Source: Antarcticimicrobium sp040365005 (lineage in GTDB: Bacteria; Pseudomonadota; Alphaproteobacteria; Rhodobacterales; Rhodobacteraceae). Taken from it: 64,000 bases of DNA. The notes under the pieces were generated by a model. It was not told the DNA's origin and searched no databases. It saw only the letters and a program-made list of their open reading frames with translations. The DNA lies in contig NZ_BAABWV010000002.1 in assembly GCF_040365005.1 (NCBI RefSeq), positions 186,001-250,000 on the forward strand, in the 5' to 3' direction. The position numbers and the translations under genes were made by a program. Shown piece after piece: positions 49,845 to 57,873 of the stretch (the first letter of the stretch is position 1; every line of letters starts with the position of its first letter).

Positions 49845-50696
49845 ATGAAGTTCAAGGCACTGACGGTTGCGGCCCTTGCGGCAGCACTGCCGACATTGTC
49901 GTCGGCCGATCCGGATGATGACAAGCTGGTGATCAACGGCGAGGTCGAGATGATCACCAAGACCGCGGCACCGGCGCATATGGAGGAGACCGGGATCGAC
50001 CCCATCATGTCGGGCTGGCATTTCCGCGCCGACGAGACCCAGGCGCTCGAGATGGACGATTTCGACAACCCGGGCATGATCTTCGTCGACAAGGCGCTGG
50101 ACTCCTGGGCGGCGGTCGAGGGCAGCGAGGGCAAGTCCTGTGCCTCCTGCCACGACGATCCGTCCAGCCTGAAGGGCGTTCGCGCGGTCTATCCCAAGTG
50201 GAACGAGACCGCCGGCGAGGTTCGGACCCTGGCGATGCAGATCAACGACTGCCGCGTCAACCAGATGGGCGCCGACAAGTGGAAGTACACCGGCGGCGAC
50301 ATGGCCTCGATGGAGGCGCTAATCAGCGTCCAATCGCGCGGCATGCCGGTGAACGTGGCGATCGACGGCCCAGTCAAACCGGTCTGGGAACAGGGCAAGG
50401 AGCTTTACTATACCCGCACCGGCCAACTCGACCTGTCCTGTGCCTCCTGCCATGAGCTGAACTATGGCAACATGATCCGTGCCGACCACCTCAGCCAGGG
50501 CCAGATCAACGGCTTCCCGACCTATCGCCTCAAGAACGCCAAGCTGAACACTGTGCATGCGCGGTTCAAGGGCTGTGTCCGTGACACCCGCGCGGAAACC
50601 TACAGCCCGGGCTCGGCCGAGTTCGTCGCGCTGGAACTCTATGTCGCCAGCCGCGGCAATGGCCTGTCGGTCGAAGGACCCTCGGTCCGCAACTGA
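49845..50696 (+). CDS. soxA: SoxA, diheme cytochrome c subunit of SoxAX
   Basis: The 283-residue periplasmic protein has a signal peptide (MKFKALTVAALAAALPTLSS). Two heme motifs CASCH are at about 99-103 and 199-203. C244 in RFKGCVRDTRAE is the cysteine that becomes the persulfide heme ligand at the active site. It is the last gene of the soxXYZA unit, followed by a terminator. Confidence 0.95.
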   Translation: MKFKALTVAALAAALPTLSSADPDDDKLVINGEVEMITKTAAPAHMEETGIDPIMSGWHFRADETQALEMDDFDNPGMIFVDKALDSWAAVEGSEGKSCASCHDDPSSLKGVRAVYPKWNETAGEVRTLAMQINDCRVNQMGADKWKYTGGDMASMEALISVQSRGMPVNVAIDGPVKPVWEQGKELYYTRTGQLDLSCASCHELNYGNMIRADHLSQGQINGFPTYRLKNAKLNTVHARFKGCVRDTRAETYSPGSAEFVALELYVASRGNGLSVEGPSVRN

Positions 50697-50703
50697 ATCA
50701 ACC

Positions 50704-50743
50704 CGGCCCCGCGCAGCGTGATACCGCCGCGCGGGGCCGTTTT
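50704..50743 (+). terminator. Rho-independent terminator after soxA
   Basis: CGGCCCCGCGC (50704-50714) pairs with GCGCGGGGCCG (50729-50739) around a 14-nt loop and is followed by TTTT. It separates soxXYZA from soxBCD. Confidence 0.75.
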
Positions 50744-50753
50744 CGCAATAGGC

Positions 50754-50769
50754 ATTCACATATGCGAAT
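50754..50769. promoter_or_regulatory. SoxR-type operator between soxA and soxB
   Basis: ATTC-ACATATGC-GAAT exactly fits ATTC-N8-GAAT. It lies 33 bp upstream of soxB and just after the soxA terminator, so soxBCD may be separately controlled by the same repressor. Confidence 0.6.
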
Positions 50770-50802
50770 GTGTGTGCCGCAAGCAACGGAAAGCTGTTTT
50801 CG

Positions 50803-52500
50803 ATGATCTCACGTCGTGATTTCCTTCAGGTTTCGATGGCGGCCTCGGCACTGGTCGGGGCGTCGGGGTTCGGCAACTGGGCGCGGCTGGCCGCGCAACA
50901 GGCCCTGACCCAGGATCAGCTGCTGCAATTTGATACCTACGGCAATATCAGCCTGATCCACATCACCGACATTCACGCGCAGCTGAAGCCGATCTACTTC
51001 CGCGAGCCCGAGATCAACCTCGGGGTCGGGGCCAACAAGGGGCAGGTGCCGCATGTCACCGGCGCCGATTTCCGCAAGCTCTACGGCATCGCCGACGGCT
51101 CGCCCTCGGCCTATGCGCTGACCCATGACGATTTCGCATCGCTGGCCAGGGGCTATGGCCGGGTCGGCGGGCTGGACCGCATGTCCACCGTGATCAACGC
51201 GATCCGCGCCGACCGCCCCGATGCGCTGCTGCTGGATGGCGGCGACACCTGGCACGGCTCGATGACCTGCTACAAGACGGCAGGGCAGGACATGGTCAAC
51301 GTGATGAACGCGCTCAAGCCTGACGCGATGACCTTCCACTGGGAGTTCACGCTGGGCAGCGAGCGGGTGAACGAGATCGTCGAGGGGCTTCCCTTTGCGG
51401 CGCTGGGCCAGAACATCTTCGACGCCGAGTGGGACGAACCGGCCGAACTGTTCAAACCCTACAAGTTCTTCGAGCGCGGCGGCGCCAAGGTGGCGGTGAT
51501 CGGCCAGGCGTTCCCCTATATGCCGATCGCGAACCCGGGCTGGATGTTCCCTGAATACTCCTTCGGTATCCGGGACGAGCACATGCAGGAGATGGTCGAC
51601 GAGGTGCGCGGCATGGGCGCCGACGTGGTGGTCTGCCTGTCGCACAACGGCTTCGACGTCGACAAGAAGATGGCCGGCGTGGTCAAGGGCATCGACGTGA
51701 TCCTGTCGGGCCACACCCACGATGCGCTGCCCGAGCCGGTGCAGGTGGGCAATACCTTCATCATCGCCAGCGGTTCCAACGGCAAGTTCGTCAGTCGCGT
51801 CGATCTCGACGTGCGCGACGGCCGGATGATGGGGCTGCGGCACAAGCTGATCCCGGTGTTCTCGGACGTGATCGCGCCCGATCCCGCGGTCACCCGGCTG
51901 ATCGACGAACAGCGCGCGCCCTTCAAGGCCGAGCTGGAAGAGGTGATCGGCCAGACCGACAGCCTGCTGTACCGGCGCGGCAACTTCAACGGCACCTGGG
52001 ACGATCTGATCTGCGACGCGCTGATCTCCGAGCGCGAGGCGGATATCGCCATGTCGCCCGGGGTGCGTTGGGGGCCGTCGATCCTGCCCGGGCAGGACAT
52101 CACCCGCGAGGATATCTTCAACGTCACCTCGATGACCTACGGCAAGGCCTATCGCACCGAGATGACCGGCGAGTTCATCAAGGTCGTGCTGGAGGACGTG
52201 GGCGACAACCTGTTCAACCCCGATCCTTATTACCAGCAGGGCGGCGACATGGTGCGGGTCGGCGGCCTCGGCTTCCGGATCGACATTTCCAAACCTCAGG
52301 GCGAGCGGATCAGCGAGATGACCCTCCTCAAGTCCGGCGAGGCGATCGACCCGGCCAAGAGCTATGTCGTCGCCGGCTGGGCCTCGGTCAACGAGGGCAC
52401 CGAGGGGCCGCAGATCTGGGACGTGGTGGAAAGCCATATCCGCAAGCAGGGCACCGTCAGTGTCTCGCCGAATACCTCGGTCAAGGTGGCGGGGGTCTGA
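50803..52500 (+). CDS. soxB: SoxB, manganese sulfate thiohydrolase
   Basis: The 565-residue periplasmic enzyme releases sulfate from SoxY-bound sulfonate. A Tat leader (SRRDFLQVSMAASALVG) is present. The metallophosphoesterase-like metal ligands are visible in ITDIHAQ, DGGDTWHG, LSHNG and SGHTHD, and the 5'-nucleotidase-like C-terminal domain follows. The ATG at 50803 gives the proper leader, although its ribosome-binding site is weak. It starts the soxBCD group. Confidence 0.95.
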   Translation: MISRRDFLQVSMAASALVGASGFGNWARLAAQQALTQDQLLQFDTYGNISLIHITDIHAQLKPIYFREPEINLGVGANKGQVPHVTGADFRKLYGIADGSPSAYALTHDDFASLARGYGRVGGLDRMSTVINAIRADRPDALLLDGGDTWHGSMTCYKTAGQDMVNVMNALKPDAMTFHWEFTLGSERVNEIVEGLPFAALGQNIFDAEWDEPAELFKPYKFFERGGAKVAVIGQAFPYMPIANPGWMFPEYSFGIRDEHMQEMVDEVRGMGADVVVCLSHNGFDVDKKMAGVVKGIDVILSGHTHDALPEPVQVGNTFIIASGSNGKFVSRVDLDVRDGRMMGLRHKLIPVFSDVIAPDPAVTRLIDEQRAPFKAELEEVIGQTDSLLYRRGNFNGTWDDLICDALISEREADIAMSPGVRWGPSILPGQDITREDIFNVTSMTYGKAYRTEMTGEFIKVVLEDVGDNLFNPDPYYQQGGDMVRVGGLGFRIDISKPQGERISEMTLLKSGEAIDPAKSYVVAGWASVNEGTEGPQIWDVVESHIRKQGTVSVSPNTSVKVAGV

Positions 52501-52555
52501 CCCCGCCATTCACGGCCGATCACGTCATTTTTCGATTTCGAAGGAGGCAAAACGC

Positions 52556-53839
52556 ATGACGTTTGGTTTCAAGGACAAAAAGCCCTCGCGCCGGCAGTTC
52601 CTGTCCGGGGCTGCGGCGGTGGGCGCCGGGGCGGTGGCCGCGGGCGCGGCCCGGGCCGCCGGACCGGATCCGCTGATCACCGAGGTTCAGGAATGGGCCA
52701 CGATCACCGGCGAGGGGGTGGACGCCACCCCCTACGGCCTGCCGATCAAGTACGAGGCCGACGTGGTGCGCCGCAACGTGCCCTGGCTCACCGCCGATCC
52801 GATCAGTTCGATCAACTTTACCCCGATCCATGCGCTCGACGGCACCATCACGCCGCAGGGCTGCGCCTTTGAACGGCACCACTCGGGCGCCATCGAGTTG
52901 CGCAAGCGCGACTATCGGCTGATGATCAACGGGCTGGTCGATACGCCGCTGGTCTTTACCTATGAGGATCTGGAGCGGTTCCCGCGCGAAAACCACGTCT
53001 ATTTCTGCGAATGCGCCGCCAACACCGGCATGGAATGGGCCGGCGCACAGCTCAACGGCGCGCAGTTCACTCATGGCATGATCCACAACATGGAATATTC
53101 CGGCGTGACCCTGCGCACCCTGCTGGAAGAGGCCGGGTTGGACGCGGCGGGCGATCTCAAGGACAAGTGGGTTTACGTCGAGGGCGCCGATGCCTCGTCC
53201 AACGGCCGCTCGATCCCGATGGAAAAGGCGCTGGACGACTGCCTTGTCGCCTTCAAGGCCAATGGCGAGGCACTGCGCAAGGAACACGGCTATCCGGTCC
53301 GGCTCTGCGTGCCGGGCTGGGAAGGCAACATGTGGGTCAAGTGGCTGCGCCGGATCGAGGTGACCGACCAGGCGGTACAGAGCCGCGAGGAAACCTCCAA
53401 GTACACCGACACCTTGGCCGACGGCACCAGCCGCAAGTGGACTTGGGCGATGGATGCCAAATCCGTTGTCACCAGCCCCAGCCCGCAATCGCCGATCAAG
53501 CACGGGCACGGGCCGCTGGTCATCACCGGGCTGGCCTGGTCGGGTCGTGGCGCGATCAAGCGCGTCGACGTCTCCAAGGATGGCGGCAAGACCTGGGAAA
53601 CCGCGCGGCTGGCCGCGCCGGGCGAAAAGATGGCGCTGACCCGCTTTTACCTCGATACAGAGTGGAACGGCGAGGAGATGCTGCTGCAATCGCGTGCCAT
53701 GGACGAAACCGGCTATGTCCAGCCCACCAAGACCCAGCTGCGCGAGGTGCGCGGCGAGAACTCGATCTATCACAACAACTGCATTCAGACCTGGTGGGTC
53801 CAACCGAACGGAGAGGCCGAGAATGTCGAAGTATCGTAA
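52556..53839 (+). CDS. soxC: SoxC, molybdenum subunit of sulfane dehydrogenase
   Basis: The 427-residue periplasmic molybdoenzyme of the sulfite oxidase family has a Tat leader (SRRQFLSGAAAVGAGAVAAG). It has the Moco-binding region with the ligand cysteine in VYFCECAANTGMEW, and a C-terminal dimerisation domain. SoxCD oxidises SoxY-bound sulfane sulfur, removing six electrons. The ATG at 52556 follows AAGGAGG. Its 3' end overlaps soxD by 17 bp. Confidence 0.95.
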   Translation: MTFGFKDKKPSRRQFLSGAAAVGAGAVAAGAARAAGPDPLITEVQEWATITGEGVDATPYGLPIKYEADVVRRNVPWLTADPISSINFTPIHALDGTITPQGCAFERHHSGAIELRKRDYRLMINGLVDTPLVFTYEDLERFPRENHVYFCECAANTGMEWAGAQLNGAQFTHGMIHNMEYSGVTLRTLLEEAGLDAAGDLKDKWVYVEGADASSNGRSIPMEKALDDCLVAFKANGEALRKEHGYPVRLCVPGWEGNMWVKWLRRIEVTDQAVQSREETSKYTDTLADGTSRKWTWAMDAKSVVTSPSPQSPIKHGHGPLVITGLAWSGRGAIKRVDVSKDGGKTWETARLAAPGEKMALTRFYLDTEWNGEEMLLQSRAMDETGYVQPTKTQLREVRGENSIYHNNCIQTWWVQPNGEAENVEVS

Positions 53840-54959
53840 GCTGATCGCCACCACCGCGCTGGCGGCAACGCTCACTGCCGGACCCGCGCTGGCCGAAAAG
53901 CTCGGCCTCGGTCGTCCGGCCCTGCCCGAGGAGATCGCGGCCTGGAATCTCGATGTCAGCCCCGATGGCACCGGCCTGCCGGAAGGGTCCGGCTCGGTCG
54001 AGGAGGGCGAGGGGCTGTTCGTCGACTACTGCGCGGTCTGCCACGGCGATTTCGCCGAGGGCGTCGGCAACTGGCCCAAGCTGGCCGGGGGCGAAGGCAC
54101 GCTGGCCGACAAGGACCCGCTGAAGACCGTCGGCTCCTACTGGCCGTACCTCAGCACCACCTGGGATTACGTCCACCGCTCGATGCCCTTCGGCAACGCA
54201 CAGACCCTGTCGCCGGACGAGGTCTATGCCATCGTCGCCTATATCCTGTATTCCAATTACATCGTCGAAGATGATTTCGTCCTGTCGAAGGAGAATTTCC
54301 TCGACGTGGAAATGCCCAATGCCGACGGGTTCATCGTGGATGACCGCGAAACCGCCGAGGCGCATTTCTGGCAGGACGAGGCCTGCATGGAGAACTGCAA
54401 GGAGAGCGTGGAAATCACCATGAAGGCGGCGGTTCTGGATGTGACCCCGGAAGAGACCAAGGCCCGCAAGGTGCAGGAGATGATCGACGCCACCAACCCG
54501 GCCAACAAGCCGGTCGAGGGGGCTGCCGTGGTTGAACAGGCCGCCGTGGCGCCGGCGACCGAAGAACCTGCCACCGAAGAGCCGGCTGCCGAAGAACCGG
54601 CGGCAGATGCACCGGCAGCCGATGAGGCCGCGGCACTCGACCCGGAACTGGTCAAGGCGGGCGAAAAGGTCTTCAAGAAGTGCAAGGCCTGCCACCAGGT
54701 CGGTGAAGGGGCCAAGAACCGCACCGGTCCGGTCCTCACCGGAATCGTCGGCCATGCCGCCGCCGCCGTCGAGGATTTCCGCTATTCCAAGCCGATGAAA
54801 AAGGCGGGTGAGGAGGGGCTGGTCTGGACCGAGGACGAGTTGCACGCCTTCCTTGCCAAGCCCAAGGCCTACATGAAAAAGACCAAGATGACCTTCGCTG
54901 GCCTGCGCAAGGATGACGATATCACGGCGGTGATCGCCTATCTGAAGTCCTTCGAATAA
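53823..54959 (+). CDS. soxD: SoxD, diheme cytochrome c subunit of sulfane dehydrogenase
   Basis: The 378-residue periplasmic cytochrome has a signal peptide (MSKYRKLIATTALAATLTAG) and two heme motifs: CAVCH (about 70-74) in the SoxD core and CKACH in a C-terminal cytochrome c domain. An Ala/Pro/Glu-rich flexible linker of about 35 residues, built from repeats such as EEPATEEPAAEEPA, joins them. The start lies inside the end of soxC. The sox cluster ends here; soxE, soxF and soxG/H are not in the window. Confidence 0.94.
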   Translation: MSKYRKLIATTALAATLTAGPALAEKLGLGRPALPEEIAAWNLDVSPDGTGLPEGSGSVEEGEGLFVDYCAVCHGDFAEGVGNWPKLAGGEGTLADKDPLKTVGSYWPYLSTTWDYVHRSMPFGNAQTLSPDEVYAIVAYILYSNYIVEDDFVLSKENFLDVEMPNADGFIVDDRETAEAHFWQDEACMENCKESVEITMKAAVLDVTPEETKARKVQEMIDATNPANKPVEGAAVVEQAAVAPATEEPATEEPAAEEPAADAPAADEAAALDPELVKAGEKVFKKCKACHQVGEGAKNRTGPVLTGIVGHAAAAVEDFRYSKPMKKAGEEGLVWTEDELHAFLAKPKAYMKKTKMTFAGLRKDDDITAVIAYLKSFE

Positions 54960-55230
54960 GACGCCCGTGCGCGGTCCGACCGGGAACGCCGGTCCGCGCG
55001 CGGCCTCCCTCGCGGCACGCACGGGCTGCTCTGCCGGGATCACGCGAAACATGTTCGGCGGACCCTGGCGCAACCTGAAAACGATCTCCCTGTCCCGCAA
55101 CGCCGGGGCAGGGCGCTTGGGAAAGAACAGATGTTCCTTGCCCCCCTTGCAGCCCCCCGGCGGCACCACTAAGACTCTGGGGACGCAGTTTCGGGCAGGG
55201 TCCCGATCCCTCAGAAGGCAGGCCGTTTAC
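54960..55230. other. Intergenic region between soxD and clpP
   Basis: 271 bp with no gene. It must hold the clpP promoter, possibly heat-shock type near CTTGCCCCCCTTGCAGCC (55138-55155), but I see no clear match to a consensus. Confidence 0.4.
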
Positions 55231-55860
55231 ATGTTCGATCCGACAGAAACCTACATGAATACCCTGGTCCCGATGGTGGTCGAACAGACCAGCCGCGGTG
55301 AGCGGGCCTATGACATCTTTTCGCGCCTGCTGAAGGAGCGGATCATCTTCATCAACGGTCCGATCCATGACGGGATGAGCCACCTGATCGTGGCCCAGTT
55401 GCTGCACCTCGAGGCCGAGAACCCGAACAAGGAAATCAGCATCTACATCAACTCGCCGGGCGGTGTGGTGACCTCGGGGCTGTCGATCTATGACACCATG
55501 CAGTACATCAAGCCGAAATGTTCGACCCTGGTGATCGGCCAGGCGGCGTCGATGGGCTCGGTCCTGCTGGCGGGCGGTGCGCCCGGCATGCGCTTCTCGC
55601 TGCCCAACAGCCGCATCATGGTGCACCAACCCTCGGGCGGCTACCAGGGCCAGGCCAGCGACATCATGATCCATGCGGCCGAGACCCAGAAGCTCAAGGA
55701 CCGGCTGTACGACATCTACGTCAAGCATACCGGCCAGTCCAAGAAGGCGGTTGAAAAGGCGCTGGATCGCGACAACTTCATGTCGCCGGAAGAAGCCAAG
55801 GAATGGGGCCACATCGACGAGATCGTCGAAAGCCGCGTCAAACCCGGCGACGACGACTAA
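55231..55860 (+). CDS. clpP: ATP-dependent Clp protease proteolytic subunit
   Basis: The 209-residue serine protease forms the 14-mer degradation chamber. The catalytic triad is S107 (GQAASMGS), H132 (RIMVHQPSGG) and probably D181 (DRDNFMSP). The ATG at 55231 gives MFDPTETYMNTLVPMVVEQT; the propeptide is short, and an inner Met9 is an alternative start. The C-terminal SRVKPGDDD is acidic. It is followed by clpX, the usual partner order. Confidence 0.96.
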   Translation: MFDPTETYMNTLVPMVVEQTSRGERAYDIFSRLLKERIIFINGPIHDGMSHLIVAQLLHLEAENPNKEISIYINSPGGVVTSGLSIYDTMQYIKPKCSTLVIGQAASMGSVLLAGGAPGMRFSLPNSRIMVHQPSGGYQGQASDIMIHAAETQKLKDRLYDIYVKHTGQSKKAVEKALDRDNFMSPEEAKEWGHIDEIVESRVKPGDDD

Positions 55861-55909
55861 TCAGGCCCTTGCCCGTTGGGGATGGGTCCCGGCGGGCGGC
55901 ACTGGCGAT

Positions 55910-55938
55910 TTGACATTGTGGAGCCCGGATCGCTGTCC
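55910..55938 (+). promoter_or_regulatory. Candidate clpX promoter
   Basis: TTGACA (55910-55915) is a consensus -35 element; the -10 at 17 bp spacing (CTGTCC) is weak, with TCCTAA slightly further on. It lies in the 150-bp clpP-clpX gap and would give clpX its own transcript. Confidence 0.4.
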
Positions 55939-56010
55939 TAAGCTGGCCGGAAATACCGGGAATCCGCCCGGCAGCAGGGCAACGCGGAACTCGAAGCCGA
56001 AAGGTAAATC

Positions 56011-57279
56011 ATGGCAACGAACTCAAGCGGCGACAGCAAGAACACGCTTTACTGCAGCTTCTGCGGCAAAAGCCAGCACGAGGTGCGCAAGCTTATCGCG
56101 GGCCCGACCGTGTTCATCTGTGATGAATGCGTTGAACTGTGCATGGATATCATCCGCGAGGAAACCAAGGCCAGCGGGCTGAAATCCACCGATGGTGTTC
56201 CGACGCCCAAGGACATCTGCGAGGTTCTTGACGATTACGTGATCGGTCAGGCGATGGCCAAGCGCGTGCTCTCGGTCGCGGTGCACAACCATTACAAGCG
56301 CCTCAACCACGCCCAGAAGGCCGGCAGCGATATCGAGCTGGCAAAGTCGAACATTCTGCTGATCGGCCCCACCGGCTGCGGCAAGACTCTGTTGGCGCAG
56401 ACGCTGGCGCGAATCCTCGACGTGCCCTTTACCATGGCCGACGCCACCACCCTGACCGAGGCGGGCTATGTGGGCGAGGATGTCGAGAACATCATTCTCA
56501 AGCTGTTGCAGGCCAGTGAATACAACGTCGAGCGGGCGCAGCGCGGCATCGTCTACATCGACGAGGTCGACAAGATCACCCGCAAGTCGGAAAACCCCTC
56601 GATCACCCGCGATGTCTCGGGCGAGGGGGTGCAGCAGGCGCTTCTCAAACTGATGGAGGGCACCGTCGCCTCGGTGCCGCCGCAGGGCGGGCGCAAGCAT
56701 CCGCAGCAGGAATTCCTGCAGGTCGACACCACCAACATCCTGTTCATCTGCGGCGGCGCATTCGCCGGGCTGGACAAGATCATCGCGCAGCGCGGCAAGG
56801 GTAGCGCCATGGGCTTTGGCGCCGATGTGCGTGACAACGACGAACGCGGCGTTGGCGAGATCTTCCAGGATCTGGAGCCCGAGGATCTGCTGAAATTCGG
56901 CCTGATCCCGGAATTCGTCGGCCGTCTGCCGGTTCTGGCGACGCTCGAGGATCTGGACGAAGACGCATTGGTCACCATCCTGACCAAGCCCAAGAACGCC
57001 CTGGTCAAGCAGTACCAGCGCCTGTTCGAACTGGAGGATACCGAGCTTCAGTTCACCGACGATGCGCTCAAGGCGATCGCCAAGCGCGCCATCGAACGCA
57101 AGACCGGCGCGCGCGGGCTGCGCTCGATCCTCGAGGATATCCTGCTGAACACCATGTTCGACCTGCCCGGCATGGAGAACGTGACCAAGGTCGTGGTGAA
57201 CGAAGAGGCGGTGACCTCGGACGCACAGCCGCTCAAGATCTACGCCGACTCCGACAAGGAATCCGCGTCGGCGGGCTGA
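56011..57279 (+). CDS. clpX: ATP-dependent Clp protease ATP-binding subunit ClpX
   Basis: The 422-residue AAA+ unfoldase has an N-terminal zinc-binding domain (CSFCGKSQ...CDECVELC), Walker A GPTGCGKT, Walker B VYIDEVDKI, sensor and RKTGARGLRSI C-terminal motifs. It recognises tagged proteins and feeds them into ClpP. A strong terminator follows at 57306. Confidence 0.96.
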   Translation: MATNSSGDSKNTLYCSFCGKSQHEVRKLIAGPTVFICDECVELCMDIIREETKASGLKSTDGVPTPKDICEVLDDYVIGQAMAKRVLSVAVHNHYKRLNHAQKAGSDIELAKSNILLIGPTGCGKTLLAQTLARILDVPFTMADATTLTEAGYVGEDVENIILKLLQASEYNVERAQRGIVYIDEVDKITRKSENPSITRDVSGEGVQQALLKLMEGTVASVPPQGGRKHPQQEFLQVDTTNILFICGGAFAGLDKIIAQRGKGSAMGFGADVRDNDERGVGEIFQDLEPEDLLKFGLIPEFVGRLPVLATLEDLDEDALVTILTKPKNALVKQYQRLFELEDTELQFTDDALKAIAKRAIERKTGARGLRSILEDILLNTMFDLPGMENVTKVVVNEEAVTSDAQPLKIYADSDKESASAG

Positions 57280-57305
57280 TCGCGGCGCGCGATCGGATGA
57301 ATACG

Positions 57306-57337
57306 CGGCGCGGGACCCTCCCGCGCCGTTTTCTTTT
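57306..57337 (+). terminator. Rho-independent terminator of clpX
   Basis: CGGCGCGGGA (57306-57315) pairs perfectly with TCCCGCGCCG (57319-57328) around a 3-nt loop, followed by TTTTCTTTT. Confidence 0.9.
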
Positions 57338-57349
57338 AGGGGGGCTTCA

Positions 57350-57709
57350 ATGACCATCAAGCGCATCTCTTCCGGCGGCGAGTATGAGGCCAAGGCCGGC
57401 TATTGCCGCGCGGTGGTTGCCGGCGGCTTCGTTCACGTGGCCGGCACCGTGGGGCAGGGTGACGACGTGGTCACGCAATGCCGCTCGGCGCTGGAGACTA
57501 TCGGGAAGGCGCTCTCCGAGGCCGGGGCAGGGTTTTCCGACGTGGTGCGGGTGGTCTACTACCTCCCCGACCGGGAAGAGTTCGAAGTCTGCTGGCCGCA
57601 GTTGCGCGCGGCGTTCGGCGACAATCCGCCGGCGGCGACGATGCTGGAATGCGGGCTGATCGACCCGAAATACCGCATCGAGATCGAGGTCACCGCGCTG
57701 CTTCCGTAA
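57350..57709 (+). CDS. RidA-family protein (enamine/imine deaminase)
   Basis: The 119-residue YjgF/RidA protein has the N-terminal core GEYEAKAGYCRAVVAGGFVHVAGTVG and the C-terminal MLECGLIDPKYRIEIEVTALLP strand. The catalytic-type arginine usually found near residue 105 is represented by YRIEIE. It may belong to a Rid subfamily other than RidA itself. Rid proteins hydrolyse reactive enamines from PLP enzymes. It starts 13 bp after the clpX terminator. Confidence 0.85.
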   Translation: MTIKRISSGGEYEAKAGYCRAVVAGGFVHVAGTVGQGDDVVTQCRSALETIGKALSEAGAGFSDVVRVVYYLPDREEFEVCWPQLRAAFGDNPPAATMLECGLIDPKYRIEIEVTALLP

Positions 57710-57753
57710 AACCTCTTCTTAAACCCCTTCCGCCTGTCGAAATCCCATTTCGA

Positions 57754-57770
57754 ATTTACGCAACGTAAAT
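57754..57770. promoter_or_regulatory. Palindromic operator upstream of the beta-propeller gene
   Basis: ATTTACG-CAA-CGTAAAT is a perfect inverted repeat with 7-bp arms, about 105 bp upstream of the exported beta-propeller gene. The arms are the same as in the polyol operator at 4318 (ATTTACG/CGTAAAT), but the centre is 3 bp instead of 2. Confidence 0.55.
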
Positions 57771-57873
57771 CCCGGAGGTGCATCAACCCGTGCTTATGGT
57801 TGTTCACTGCACGCGGCGGGGAGGCCGCGACAGATGGGAGCATGGCTGAGGCCATGAGATTTGGGAGGAGATC

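Noticed and set aside
54960..55230. soxE or soxF after soxD
   Set aside because: No open frame with cytochrome or flavoprotein motifs is present; the next gene is clpP.
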